Shown: positions 52,852 to 62,098, counted from the first letter of the stretch. The stretch: 64,000 nt of DNA from Phycisphaerae bacterium (GCA_029260215.1 JAJDDQ010000021.1:62001-126000); one strand, 5' to 3'. Notes: generated by a model not told the origin, from the letters alone. Translations and numbers: made by a program.

Positions 52852-54759
52852 ATGAATGCAAAACGCCCCGGCTTTTTTCAAGCATCACTTCATTTGCTCG
52901 GTTCGCTCCGGCTGGGAACCGCAATCCTGGCTGCGGTAATTCTCGCGCTAGGTGTCGCAACCGTGGTTGAATCCTCGCGGGGAAGCGAACAATCGCTTGT
53001 CCGCGTGTATCAATCGTCATGGTTCGCAATGCTGCTGGCTATGCTGGGCGTGAATATGCTGGCTGCGGTGGCGGTCCGCTGGCCTCTTCAGCGCAAGCAT
53101 TTCGGATTTGTCCTCACGCACGCTTCCATCGCGGTCATTCTTATCGGAGCCTGGACAACCCATCTGTTTGGCTTGGAAGGCCAATTGAGCATCGCCGAGG
53201 GGCAAATTCGCGACTCCTTCATGGCGACGCAGGAGATGCTGGCTGTTGCGTACGGCGACCAGAGCGTGACCGCCGACCTGGAACCACCGATCGGCGGTTT
53301 GGATCAGGTCGACCATCCGCAGACGCCCGAGCTGGTGTTTGAACCTCTCGACGTGCGGGCCACAATCGAACGCTATGTACCCGATTCGATCGTGGAAAAG
53401 CGTATGACCGACGATGGAACCATCGCTCAAGAGGCGGTCCAAATCGCCTTTTCGCGAGCCGGATCAGAGGAATCAGCCTGGTTTTTCGAAGGGCAGTCAG
53501 CGCATCTGGGGCCGGCGTCGGTAACTTACCGACTGGCGAACGGCGTGCAGATGATCGGTTTTCTAGCTGGCGAACATCGAAACGACTGGATCGCAGCCGG
53601 GGTAGTTTCGGTCGAATTTAACGGCGTGCGTACGGATATCCCTCTGGCGGATTGTTTGCGACAGCCCGTGCCAATTGGTGGAAGCGGATACCGGATCAAG
53701 GGGATCAACGTCTGGACCCACGCCTCCGTCGGTTCGGACGGCCAACTCGGCAACGTTTCATCGCTGCCCACGAATCCTGCTGTCGAATTGGAAATCACCG
53801 AGAGAGACGGTGCGGAAAACGAAATCGTCGATCGGCGCCTGGTGTTCTCGGAATATCCGGAATTCGATTCGAATCCGGGTGCCCGCCACCTCGATGATCT
53901 GAAGGCCACGTTTTCCTGTCCGGTCGTGCCGAAATCGGAGACGGACGTGGAAATTATCCGCGGTCCCGGCGGTGGGATTTTCGCCCGATTTGCGTGGGAA
54001 GGAACGCCCGAAGAGGTGGTTCGCCTTGACGCAGGTCAACCGGTGGAAACCCCCTGGCCAGGTAGATCGCTCACCGTATTGCGTCATTTCACCCACGCCA
54101 AGCTGAACACGGAGATCGTTCCACAGGAAGCGATTCGGCCTGACCGTGTGGCGGCCATGTTGGTACGCGTCCGGAAAGGAGAGATCGACGAACAGGTTTG
54201 GGTCCGTCGTGGTGTATCCACACCAGTACAGTTGGGGGACGAGACGGCCTATCTGGTCTACGCGGGGAAGCAACACCCGCTTGGCTTCTCCGTGAGGCTG
54301 GATCAGTTTCGCATCGACTATTATCCGGGGAAGCGGCAACCTCGTTCCTTTGAGAGCCGTTTGACGTTCACCGATCAGGCGACGGGACTGAGCGAGCGGC
54401 GTCTGGTCAGTATGAATCATCCCACCACGAACGGCGGCCTGACGTTTTTCCAATCGAGTTATGAGATGGATCGCGGGCCGACGCGAAGTGTCCTGAGCGT
54501 TTCGCGCGACCCCGGAATGATGATCGTGTTCCTGGGATACGTGGGGACGTTTCTTGGCATGCTGATCGTGCTCGTCAGTCGTATGAGGGACCGCCGCCAC
54601 GGTTTGAGCACCGCTTCAGAGGCGGCTTTGGCGAAGGGTACAGAGGAGACCACTTGTGAGATCGGGAACACGCTGTCCCGATTCCCCAAGAGTGGGACCA
54701 AGACCACTGTTCGGCGACGGCGCAAGGTTGTTGAGGCGGCGATGGAGGCGAAGAAATGA
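52852..54759 (+). CDS. resB: ResB-family cytochrome c maturation protein
   Basis: 635 residues from the ATG at 52852, which has AAGGAG 8 bases upstream; a GTG at 52819 with GGAGG is the alternative. Transmembrane segments near residues 20-40, 60-80 and 95-115, a large periplasmic domain, and a last one near 560 (MIVFLGYVGTFLGMLIVLV). The N-terminal SLRLGTAILAAVILALGVAT is the ResB signature. With CcsA it forms System II, which exports heme and attaches it to CxxCH apoproteins. It overlaps the ccsA start by 4 bp. Confidence 0.88.
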   Translation: MNAKRPGFFQASLHLLGSLRLGTAILAAVILALGVATVVESSRGSEQSLVRVYQSSWFAMLLAMLGVNMLAAVAVRWPLQRKHFGFVLTHASIAVILIGAWTTHLFGLEGQLSIAEGQIRDSFMATQEMLAVAYGDQSVTADLEPPIGGLDQVDHPQTPELVFEPLDVRATIERYVPDSIVEKRMTDDGTIAQEAVQIAFSRAGSEESAWFFEGQSAHLGPASVTYRLANGVQMIGFLAGEHRNDWIAAGVVSVEFNGVRTDIPLADCLRQPVPIGGSGYRIKGINVWTHASVGSDGQLGNVSSLPTNPAVELEITERDGAENEIVDRRLVFSEYPEFDSNPGARHLDDLKATFSCPVVPKSETDVEIIRGPGGGIFARFAWEGTPEEVVRLDAGQPVETPWPGRSLTVLRHFTHAKLNTEIVPQEAIRPDRVAAMLVRVRKGEIDEQVWVRRGVSTPVQLGDETAYLVYAGKQHPLGFSVRLDQFRIDYYPGKRQPRSFESRLTFTDQATGLSERRLVSMNHPTTNGGLTFFQSSYEMDRGPTRSVLSVSRDPGMMIVFLGYVGTFLGMLIVLVSRMRDRRHGLSTASEAALAKGTEETTCEIGNTLSRFPKSGTKTTVRRRRKVVEAAMEAKK

Positions 54760-56618
54760 CCCCGCGAAAATCTCCGAAAACATGGTTATTCATCACGGTA
54801 CTGATGGGTCTTCCGGCGGCTGTGCGTGCGACGCCGGTCATGCCCAAATCCACTAACGTCGATGCGATTCGGGCGCTGACCGTTCAGCATGACGGGCGCT
54901 ACATGCCGGTGGACACGCTGGCCCGCGATCTGGTTCAGTCGGTCACCGGAACGCAGCGATTCGAAAACCTGGATCCGGTGCTCGTGCTTCTTTCGTGGAC
55001 GTTCGACGCGGACGCCTGGCTGGATGATCCGATAATCAGGATCAACAGCGCCGAGCTTCGCCGCGAAATTCGTCTTCCGGAAAGCGTTGAAGTTTTTACC
55101 TATCGGCAACTGACCGCCCATCGATACCTGCACGCACTTGTGGACGAAGCCGGCCGGGTGCAAGAAGGCCAAAAGCCCGACCCGTTGCAGAAGAAGGTCA
55201 GCGAAATCCACCGCAAGCTGTTGTTGCTGCACGGTTGTTTTCAGGGGCGAAAAATCCCGCTCATTCCAGACGCGAACGATCCGCTCGAAGCGTGGCAACC
55301 GATCAGTGTGAATCGACCAACGAACTCCGAATCCATCGAACGGGTTCAACTGGCTTGGCAGGCGTTGGGGGCAGCCTTTCGTGCGGACGACGGCGTCGCA
55401 TTCTCCGAGCAGAGCGAAGCGTTGGCGACCGCGCTCGACAAGCTGCCTGCCGCGTTTCGGCCTGATGCGACGCTGATCGCGACCGAGTTGAGATACAACA
55501 GTCTGCGTCCCTTTCATTCCGCATGGAAGGTATTGCTGGGCGGAACGGTTTTGTCGCTGTTGAGTCTTTATCTCCGTCGCCGATCCGTTGATCTGGTCTC
55601 GGGCATCGTCCTGTTGAGCGGGTTCGTTTTGCTCACCTACGGGTTGATTTTGCGGTGGACGATCGCCGGGAGAATTCCCGCATCAAACATGTTCGAATCG
55701 CTGCTGTTTCTGAGTTGGGGGGCTGGTGCGTTTGCGATCGTTACCATGTTTCTGCTTCGCCACCGGATCGTGCCAGCCACTGCGGCGGCGCTCTCGTGCA
55801 TTGCGCTGTTGCTGGCTGACTGCCTGCCGATGAATCAATTCATAAGCCCGATTCCGCCGGTTCTTGCGGACACCGTGTGGATGTCCATCCATGTGCCGAT
55901 CATCATGATATCCTATTCGGTCCTGGCTTTGGCGGTGCTGTTCGCGCATTTGCAACTGGCCTGTTTGGCCATCGCCCCGCACAAATTCAAAATGCACGCC
56001 ACCATCGAATCGTTGCATTATTGGTACATCCACGTTGGAACGATTCTGCTGTTTGCGGGAATCGTCACGGGCAGTATCTGGGCGGCGTCTTCGTGGGGCA
56101 GGTACTGGGGCTGGGATCCGAAAGAGGTTTGGTCATTGGTGGCCCTTCTCGGTTACTTGACGATTCTGCACAGCCGAACCGGCATGCATCATGGTGTTCG
56201 CTGGAGCACGGTCGCATCGATTGTGGTCGGCGTTTGCGTTGTTGCGTTGGTTCTGGACAGCCTGGGCCAAGTGTCCGCTTACAAGATGCTGGGCGTCGCT
56301 GCCGCGTGTATTACGCTCGCGTTCATGGTGTTGGCCCACGGAATACTGGCCACTGCGCTCAAGAGCATTCTGGCGTTCTGGTCGATCATCATGACCTACG
56401 TCGGCGTCAACTACGTGCTTGGTACGGGGCTGCACAGCTACGGATTCGGGAGTGGGGCGGTGGTTCGGCATGTACTGGAATCCGCCGCCTGCGACCTGGC
56501 TTTTGTATTCCTGTGTTGTGGAATCTACTGGGCAAGAAAGCGAAACATGACGGGCCACAAACGCCCGCCCGATACGGGTTATTGGGCCGTCGGCGATGGC
56601 CTGTCCGTGGCTGGATAG
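54756..56618 (+). CDS. ccsA: CcsA-family heme handling protein
   Basis: 620 residues. N-terminal signal-like segment, then about 230 periplasmic residues (LTVQHDGRYMPVDTLARDLV), and eight or so membrane spans from residue 260. The WWD heme motif is GRYWGWDPKEVW (W451 region). Conserved histidines lie in WMSIHVP, HYWYIHVG and GMHHG. The periplasmic N-terminal part is the type seen in ResB-CcsA systems with a split protein. It works with ResB to attach heme to the cytochromes and the sensor kinase. It is downstream in the same operon. Confidence 0.92.
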   Translation: MTPRKSPKTWLFITVLMGLPAAVRATPVMPKSTNVDAIRALTVQHDGRYMPVDTLARDLVQSVTGTQRFENLDPVLVLLSWTFDADAWLDDPIIRINSAELRREIRLPESVEVFTYRQLTAHRYLHALVDEAGRVQEGQKPDPLQKKVSEIHRKLLLLHGCFQGRKIPLIPDANDPLEAWQPISVNRPTNSESIERVQLAWQALGAAFRADDGVAFSEQSEALATALDKLPAAFRPDATLIATELRYNSLRPFHSAWKVLLGGTVLSLLSLYLRRRSVDLVSGIVLLSGFVLLTYGLILRWTIAGRIPASNMFESLLFLSWGAGAFAIVTMFLLRHRIVPATAAALSCIALLLADCLPMNQFISPIPPVLADTVWMSIHVPIIMISYSVLALAVLFAHLQLACLAIAPHKFKMHATIESLHYWYIHVGTILLFAGIVTGSIWAASSWGRYWGWDPKEVWSLVALLGYLTILHSRTGMHHGVRWSTVASIVVGVCVVALVLDSLGQVSAYKMLGVAAACITLAFMVLAHGILATALKSILAFWSIIMTYVGVNYVLGTGLHSYGFGSGAVVRHVLESAACDLAFVFLCCGIYWARKRNMTGHKRPPDTGYWAVGDGLSVAG

Positions 56619-56928
56619 GCGAGGCTCATGGTGGGCCGTTCTGGGAAATAGTGATTCACGGGGATACGCCCTCTGACATCGCAACGTCCGCTAAACGGCA
56701 AGCCACGGTCGCGCTCACTGCCCCTTTCGGGATGGAGCGGGCCACGTCACACGAAGTGGCCACCCCCGTTTTCCGGTCGTAGGTGTGCCAAGTCTTGCGT
56801 CGTCTATCCGCTAGGGGTATCGTGACGGGCATAAGCAACGGACGTGATGTCGATCGCGTGCTGAGCGTGCGATCTTTCGGAGCTTTCCAGTTGCTGTAAC
56901 TCGCTATTCCACAATGGTTTAGCGGCGA
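56619..56928. other. gap before tRNA-Gln
   Basis: No gene is seen. The middle holds a GC-rich repeat (56738-56779), the second copy of the family at 25733. The rest shows no clear promoter or hairpin with a T run. Confidence 0.4.
56738..56779 (-). repeat. GC-rich intergenic repeat, copy B
   Basis: The sequence GGCCAC-N9-GTGGCC followed by ACCCCCGTTTTCCGG; its reverse complement contains AACGGGGGTGGCC as in the copy at 25733-25757. The inverted GGCCAC/GTGGCC arms form a small hairpin not present in the other copy. Confidence 0.5.
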
Positions 56929-57001
56929 TGGGCTGTAGTTCAATTGGCAGAACGCCTGACTCTGGATCAGGAGGTTCCAGGTTCGATTCCTGGCAGCCCA
57001 G
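56929..57001 (+). tRNA. tRNA-Gln (CUG)
   Basis: A 73-nt cloverleaf. Acceptor TGGGCTG pairs with CAGCCCA, the D arm is GTTC/GAAC, the anticodon arm CCTGA-CTCTGGA-TCAGG has anticodon CTG, and the T arm CCAGG-TTCGATT-CCTGG is intact. Discriminator G; no CCA encoded. The T-GGG start is typical of tRNA-Gln. Confidence 0.95.
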
Positions 57002-57192
57002 TCATTTCCGGTCGCCGTTGCCCACGCGGTGTGATGCCTCTCTTGTACGATAATCGCTGACGTTGAGATGTGATCTATTTTAATCCTGGTGAGGCAATCG
57101 TGGCCTCCGCAAGAACTGTTCGCGCTTTGGGGGGCCACAGACTTATGTCACCAGCCTGAACCGTTTGCTTGTGTTTCCTAATTCTGCCCATG

Positions 57193-57221
57193 AAAAAACC
57201 CCGCTTCGATTGAAGCGGGGT
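57193..57221 (-). terminator. Rho-independent terminator of the PEP-CTERM gene
   Basis: ACCCCGCTTC (57198-57207) pairs with GAAGCGGGGT (57212-57221). On the minus strand the stem is followed by six T residues (57198-57193). It ends the transcript from 58035. Confidence 0.85.
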
Positions 57222-57279
57222 TTCGTTCGTAATGTCTCTGGATTCGATCGCCCGATGGTGGACAATCGAAGTGAGCAGC

Positions 57280-58035
57280 CTAGCGACGACGACGAATCAA
57301 AGCCATCGCGCCCAGACCGAGCAGTGCGATACTGGCCGGCTCGGGAATCGAGAGGTTGAAGGCGACATCGCTGGGCGCGCCGAACTCACCGTTGACGCCG
57401 GACCCGAATACGCGGGCGGTCTGTCCCGGCTGGCCGAGGTTACCGTCTGAGTAACCCAAGTAGCTGTCGACAACGCCGGTGCCCGGGAAGTTGATGAAGA
57501 GGGCGAACGTGCCCGGTCCGAGGTCCGTGGCCGGTCCCGAAGCGTCGAAGTAAATCAGGTCGCGGGTGAAGAAGTCCTGGCCTGAGTCCACCTGCGTGAG
57601 GTTGCCGTCGCCGATTGAGTACGTTGAGTCGAAAACCGGCACGCTAATGTCGAAATCCAGCTCATCCAAGCCGGTGCTGATTTCGTAGATGCGGGCACGA
57701 AAACTCTGAATCGTGCTCGTTCCAGTGCCCAGCGGCGTCGTGCCGTCGATCATTTCGACGCGGATGCCGCTAAAGGCGGTTCCACCCCCGTCCGGAAGAA
57801 CGAAATCGTCGATAATTCCATTCGCATCCCAGCCGGCGGTCGGTGTGATGGCGTTCACGCCGTTGGCCACCCCGTTATCCCATACGATACTGCCATCATT
57901 AGCGCCACCGAGCACGGCGTTCTGGGCGAAATTGCTCGCCCCCAACGCGGTCGATGCGGACGACGATAGGTTGGACGCCTGCGCGCTCACCGAGGCCAGC
58001 CCAACAACCGTCGCAATCACTGCAAACTTATGCAT
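57280..58035 (-). CDS. PEP-CTERM sorted secreted protein
   Basis: 251 residues; ATG at 58035 with AGGAGGAG about 7 bases upstream. Signal peptide HKFAVIATVVGLASVSAQA. The mature body is a beta-sandwich of about 190 residues with no Cys. The C terminus is SIPEPASIALLGLGAMALIRRRR less its first residues: a PEP motif, a hydrophobic helix and an arginine cluster, the PEP-CTERM tag processed by exosortase. The exosortase is not in the window. Function otherwise unknown. Confidence 0.88.
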   Translation of the reverse strand: MHKFAVIATVVGLASVSAQASNLSSSASTALGASNFAQNAVLGGANDGSIVWDNGVANGVNAITPTAGWDANGIIDDFVLPDGGGTAFSGIRVEMIDGTTPLGTGTSTIQSFRARIYEISTGLDELDFDISVPVFDSTYSIGDGNLTQVDSGQDFFTRDLIYFDASGPATDLGPGTFALFINFPGTGVVDSYLGYSDGNLGQPGQTARVFGSGVNGEFGAPSDVAFNLSIPEPASIALLGLGAMALIRRRR

Positions 58036-58151
58036 CACGAATCTCCTCCTGATTTTAGTTTTCGCGGCGAGTCACGGTCACAACTCGATTCTCACCACGC
58101 TCATCGTTTCACAAATCAATGCCGACAACGCAACTGGCCGCCGACGTGCTC

Positions 58152-58218
58152 AAAAAAAATAGAGAGTCCGCCTGCAAGCATCAAAAAAGATGCCCACAGG
58201 CCGACTCTCTCTCTTTTT
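58152..58218. terminator. bidirectional terminator with long stem
   Basis: AGAGAGTCCGCCTG (58161-58174) pairs with CAGGCCGACTCTCT (58197-58210) with one mismatch; an inner GCATC/GATGC stem closes an AAAAAA loop. T-rich tracts lie on both sides: TTTTT at 58214-58218 on plus and eight T (58159-58152) on minus. It would stop the minus-strand transcript from 59326 and any plus-strand transcript. Its distance from the 58496 stop (about 280 bp) is long. The rest of the gap (58036-58495) shows no gene. Confidence 0.75.
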
Positions 58219-58495
58219 CCTTCAAGCCCACACCGCCCAAGGCACAGACCCTATGTCAGCCCGGTCGCCCCGAGCTAACCCCTCGGATGGCAAGTGTAGC
58301 GGTTTCGGCCCCAGCGAGTCAACACTATTTTTATCGAATCCCCCGACGTGGCCAACTCATTCAGGCACGGCTGACGGCAGCCGGAGATAAACTTAATCAT
58401 AAGTCATTAATAGAACAAGCTTTACAGACGTGTCTAGTGGGAGATCACAAGAGCGGACAGAATAAGAACAGGCATGGCTGCGACCCGGTTCTCCC

Positions 58496-59326
58496 TCAGA
58501 ATTCCACCCTCAAGACTGGTTTCAGCAGAAACGCAAAAACGAAGGACAGCCCGATCAGCCAAACGAGCCACCAGTTCGCTCCGTGAATCATCGACTCTCG
58601 CTCCGCGTAATCCACGCGAATCGAACGGAACAACGACTCCTGCGGCAACGCCGCCTCAGCCGGGTACAGCACCGCCGACCAGAAATCGCCGCGCGAGCGA
58701 ATCGCGTTCGCACCCATGAACGTCGTCCCCACTTTGACGGTTTTGACCATTGTCTCATCGCCTACTCGGACATTCACGCGATAATCGCCTTCCTTCATCG
58801 CTCTCAACCGCCAAACAATCCTGCTTTCCCTTGGAATGCGGACTGGCGGGGCGTCGATTACCAGTCCTTCGGGAACCTCGAGCGTGATCTCGGCGGCTGT
58901 TACATCGACGCTGTCAGCCATCTGCGCGGTCAAAACGGTGCGCTCCGCCGTCGCCAAAGGTCGCCATTGATACCGAATCCCGAGCTGGGCCATCACCAAC
59001 ACGAACGGAACGAACATAATCAACATAGGCCACAGTGCGTAGCGGAGCATCTTCGTTGCCCCCCACATCACGCGTCCGAGTGACGTTGCGATGACGCCCA
59101 GATCGTCTTTGAAGAGCTTGATCGCCAGAATAGCGGCTTTGATTTGAGCCTTGGTTCGCTTGATTTCGTTCTGATTCGACGTGTACTTGTAGACCAGCAG
59201 GCCAGCCGCTCCGGTCAGCGCGGCGAAGACGGTCAGCGACAGCCACCCCGGCGCGCGTTCGAATGGTGCGAACACGACGTCGAAGACCGCGGTCATTATT
59301 CGATTCAAAATAGTCATCGCCCGCAT
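58496..59326 (-). CDS. membrane protein with Oxa1/EMC3 (DUF106)-like N terminus
   Basis: 276 residues. A short N-terminal segment is followed by a TM at about 28-46, then a charged helical hairpin (KRTKAQIKAAILAIKLF), a second hydrophobic region at about 93-113 with LRYALWPMLIMFVPFVLV, a soluble beta-rich domain (115-225) and a final TM (WWLVWLIGLSFVFAFLL). The plan of TM, long basic coiled segment with K and Q, and P-containing TM resembles DUF106/EMC3/TMCO1 of the Oxa1 superfamily, which insert membrane proteins. Sequence similarity is moderate by eye only. It stands alone and is divergent from cheX. Confidence 0.6.
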   Translation of the reverse strand: MRAMTILNRIMTAVFDVVFAPFERAPGWLSLTVFAALTGAAGLLVYKYTSNQNEIKRTKAQIKAAILAIKLFKDDLGVIATSLGRVMWGATKMLRYALWPMLIMFVPFVLVMAQLGIRYQWRPLATAERTVLTAQMADSVDVTAAEITLEVPEGLVIDAPPVRIPRESRIVWRLRAMKEGDYRVNVRVGDETMVKTVKVGTTFMGANAIRSRGDFWSAVLYPAEAALPQESLFRSIRVDYAERESMIHGANWWLVWLIGLSFVFAFLLKPVLRVEF

Positions 59327-59584
59327 CGCCGCACACTCGGGAAGTCAGCCACGTCGATCGTTAAGTGCGACCGAACCATCAATCGCCAATGTTTCAAATT
59401 GGCTGTGTCGGGGCGAATTATAGCGGGGCGTGCGTCAAAGCGAACCCGGTGAAGTTGATCTCTCCTCCAAATCGCCGTGGGTGCCGCCGATTTTCGGACG
59501 CAGTTCAGAGCTGGTTAGGCCGCATGGGGTATTCACCGATACAACCACACGGACCTGTGTCACAAAACGAGAGGAAAAGGCAGA

Positions 59585-60115
59585 GTGGACGTCCGCCTAA
59601 TCAACCCATTCATCGCGGCGACGGAGAAGGTCTTCGATGTCATGCTCGGCATGAAGTTGAAGGTCGGAAAACCGTCTGTCGGTCGACAACCGCCCGAACT
59701 TCACGGCTGCGTTAGCGCCGCGATTCACATGGTCGGCGGCGCAACGGGGACAATCCTGCTGTTGTTTCCAAGAGATATTGTGTTGTCCGTAGCAAGGATG
59801 CTCGACGATTCCACCGCTTCATTCGATGATGGCTTGGACGCGATTGGCGAGTTGGCCAACATGATTGCAGGTTCCGGTAAGCGGACCATTGGCGACCGGC
59901 TTATCGAAATCTCCATCCCGCAGGTAATCGTCGGGCAATGCAGCCTTCCGTTTCTGCGTACGCCTAATCAGTGGCTCTCTATTCCGTTCAAGTCGCCGCT
60001 TGTGTCCTTCAAATTGGCGGCTAGTTTCAGCGCGAACAGCCAACGGCTCAACGCGAAGGAACAGGATTTTCAATTGCTCGCCGACCGGACGGTGGCAGCG
60101 GCGAAATCGCAATAA
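59585..60115 (+). CDS. cheX: CheX-type CheY phosphatase
   Basis: 176 residues from a GTG. CheX fold: NPFIAATEKVFDVMLGMKLK at the N terminus, a GxTGxxxLxFP strand (GGATGTILLLFP), and the active-site helix AIGELANMIAGSGK, which has the CheX/CheC E..N pair. It would dephosphorylate CheY-P. The C-terminal 20 residues are an extension. It is about 24 kb from the main chemotaxis locus, with no chemotaxis partner nearby. Confidence 0.85.
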   Translation: MDVRLINPFIAATEKVFDVMLGMKLKVGKPSVGRQPPELHGCVSAAIHMVGGATGTILLLFPRDIVLSVARMLDDSTASFDDGLDAIGELANMIAGSGKRTIGDRLIEISIPQVIVGQCSLPFLRTPNQWLSIPFKSPLVSFKLAASFSANSQRLNAKEQDFQLLADRTVAAAKSQ

Positions 60116-60173
60116 CGTCGCATGGGCCAGCATCGTGATTATCGTTATCCGGACGCGCGCACCGGCCATTGAA

Positions 60174-61133
60174 TCAGGTGCGGAGTTGCCCGATCAGGTC
60201 GGTCAGGCGAGGGATTCCCTTGTCGGCTAGGAATTGCCGCAGGCCTGTGCAGATTGTGTTCGGTGTCGTTGGATCGACGAACAGATTCGTTCCAACAGCC
60301 ACGGCTGACGCGCCGGCGAGGTGGAATTCGACCACGTCGCGCCAATTCTGAATTCCGCCCATGCCGATGATCGGCACGCCCGCGTCGCGCGCGACTTCCG
60401 AATAAACCTTGTGAACCATCCGAATGGCCACGGGCTTGATCGCGGGGCCGCTCAAACCGCCGGTGACGTTGGCGAGCAACGGGCGAAATGTGTCGACGTT
60501 GATGGCCATCCCGCTCAAGGTGTTGATCATCGACAGTGCCTCCGCTCCGCCGCGAACAGCCGCTCGGGCCATCTCGGCGATGTCGGTCACGTTCGGCGAA
60601 AGTTTGACAATGAGTGCTGCTCGGCGGACGCGAGGACGGACCGTCGTGACGAGCGCTTCGAGCTGTGTCGCGTTTGTGCTGTAATCCAGGCCGCCCGACA
60701 CGTTGGGGCATGAGACGTTGAGTTCCACACCCGAGATGCACGGGATTTCGTCCAGCCGGGCGCTGACCATCGCGAATTCGTCCGGATCGTGACCTGCAAC
60801 ATTGGCGATGACCGGAATGCCCAGCGTGGCGAGAAAGGGGATCTTCTCCGTGACGAATCGCTCCAGGCCGACGTTGGCCAACCCGATCGCGTTGAGCATT
60901 CCAGCAGCTGTTTCGACCGTTCTTGGTTGGGGGTTGCCTTTGCGTTCCTGGGCGGTGACAGCTTTGGTCACGAACGCACCGAGCGAAGAAACGTCGATGA
61001 ACGGCGCGTACTCAGGCCCGTAACCGCTCGTGCCCGAAGCGGTCATGACGGGGTTGGCCAATCGCATGCCGGCCAATTGAACGGACAGATCCACGCCCTC
61101 CGGCGAAAGAGATGACGACATCACGTCCACCAT
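60174..61133 (-). CDS. pyrD: dihydroorotate dehydrogenase (class 1B-like)
   Basis: 319 residues from the ATG at 61133; starts at 61121 and 61196 are alternatives. FMN-binding barrel with the family motifs NPVMTASGTSGYG, TKAVTAQERKGNPQPR, the active-site VELNVSCPNVSGG (catalytic Cys), KLSPNVTDI and GMGGIQNW. Cys rather than Ser as base marks class 1; the lysine and layout point to class 1B, which uses NAD with PyrK. No pyrK is adjacent. It oxidises dihydroorotate to orotate in pyrimidine synthesis and is divergent from coaD. Confidence 0.93.
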   Translation of the reverse strand: MVDVMSSSLSPEGVDLSVQLAGMRLANPVMTASGTSGYGPEYAPFIDVSSLGAFVTKAVTAQERKGNPQPRTVETAAGMLNAIGLANVGLERFVTEKIPFLATLGIPVIANVAGHDPDEFAMVSARLDEIPCISGVELNVSCPNVSGGLDYSTNATQLEALVTTVRPRVRRAALIVKLSPNVTDIAEMARAAVRGGAEALSMINTLSGMAINVDTFRPLLANVTGGLSGPAIKPVAIRMVHKVYSEVARDAGVPIIGMGGIQNWRDVVEFHLAGASAVAVGTNLFVDPTTPNTICTGLRQFLADKGIPRLTDLIGQLRT

Positions 61134-61164
61134 CCGGCCCCGCCCGATTCGTGTCAAGTGCCCG

Positions 61165-61193
61165 TTCACATCCGCCCGCTCAGGGGATACAAT
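61165..61193 (+). promoter_or_regulatory. sigma-70-type promoter of coaD
   Basis: TTCACA (61165-61170) and TACAAT (61188-61193) with a 17-bp spacer, about 38 bp before the coaD start. Consensus match only; the -35 element is 4 of 6. Confidence 0.45.
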
Positions 61194-61230
61194 CACGCTG
61201 TGTCGGGCAGCCTGTCGATGAGGATGCGCA

Positions 61231-61746
61231 TTGAATACTCAAGAAACAATCGCCGTTTTTCCGGGTACGTTTGATCCGGTCACGCTGGGCCATCTGGACC
61301 TCATCCAGCGGGCGGCTCGGGTGTTCAACCGGGTGATCGTCGGCGTGGGTCATAACCCCGAAAAGGCGGAGATGTTCAGCCCGGCTGACCGCGTCGAGAT
61401 GATTCGCGAACTGGTCGAGGAACTCGATCTCGATCACGTTACAGTGGAGGCCTACGACGGGTTGACCATGCGTTTTGTGCGTAGCGTTGGGGGGAACATC
61501 ATCCTGCGTGGAATTCGCGACGGCTCTGATTTACGCGACGAGCTTCAGTTTGCGAACACGAATCTGATCGTCGGCGATGTCGAAACCGTGTTCTTTATGA
61601 CCAGCGAACGACACGCTTTGACGTCCAGTACGCTGATCAAGCAAATTCTTGAGATTGGCGGAATCGACACGAGCCGATTGGCCAATCTGATCCCCTCGCC
61701 CGTCCTGAGACGCCTGCAAGCCCGCATGGGCAAGGATGAGCAATAG
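61231..61746 (+). CDS. coaD: phosphopantetheine adenylyltransferase
   Basis: 171 residues from a TTG (GAGGA about 6 bases before it). Nucleotidyltransferase motif PGTFDPVTLGHLD, the RGIRDGSDLRDE segment, and SSTLIKQI near the end. It makes dephospho-CoA from ATP and 4'-phosphopantetheine. A good sigma-70 promoter for tatA starts 17 bp after its stop. Confidence 0.95.
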   Translation: MNTQETIAVFPGTFDPVTLGHLDLIQRAARVFNRVIVGVGHNPEKAEMFSPADRVEMIRELVEELDLDHVTVEAYDGLTMRFVRSVGGNIILRGIRDGSDLRDELQFANTNLIVGDVETVFFMTSERHALTSSTLIKQILEIGGIDTSRLANLIPSPVLRRLQARMGKDEQ

Positions 61747-61762
61747 GATTTCGAAGATATTT

Positions 61763-61791
61763 TTGACTGGGTTTTGTTGAAGTGCTACGAT
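61763..61791 (+). promoter_or_regulatory. sigma-70-type promoter of tatA
   Basis: TTGACT (61763-61768) and TACGAT (61786-61791) with an exact 17-bp spacer. It lies about 70 bp before the tatA ATG and gives tatA its own transcript. Confidence 0.6.
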
Positions 61792-61858
61792 TCAACAGGA
61801 CGACATTTGATTCGGCGGCTGCCGTCGAGCGCCGAGGATCATCGTTTTGGAGACGACC

Positions 61859-62098
61859 ATGACCACACAACTTTTGGGTATGTTCGGCCTGCCGGGCGGT
61901 CTGGAGTGGGGCGTCATCCTCGTGGTCGGTCTGCTTCTGTTCGGTCGCCGCCTGCCGGACATCGCGCGCTCGATGGGCAAGAGCATCGTCGAGTTCAAGA
62001 AGGGCTTGAAGGACGTTCGCAGCGAAATCGAGTCGGAAAGCGACAAAACGCCCCGCATCAGCCCCCACGAAGACCCCGCCAAAATCGTCAAGGAATAA
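61859..62098 (+). CDS. tatA: Sec-independent translocase subunit TatA
   Basis: 79 residues; ATG at 61859 with GGAG 6 bases upstream. One N-terminal TM (WGVILVVGLLLFG), then GRRLPDIARSMGKSIVEFKKGLKD, the amphipathic helix of TatA/E, and a short charged tail. It forms the pore of the Tat system that exports folded proteins. No tatB or tatC is adjacent. Confidence 0.9.
   Translation: MTTQLLGMFGLPGGLEWGVILVVGLLLFGRRLPDIARSMGKSIVEFKKGLKDVRSEIESESDKTPRISPHEDPAKIVKE

Noticed and set aside
57193-57221. Hairpin read as a terminator for tRNA-Gln on plus.
   Set aside because: The T run is on the minus strand; on plus only three T residues follow. Assigned to the PEP-CTERM gene.
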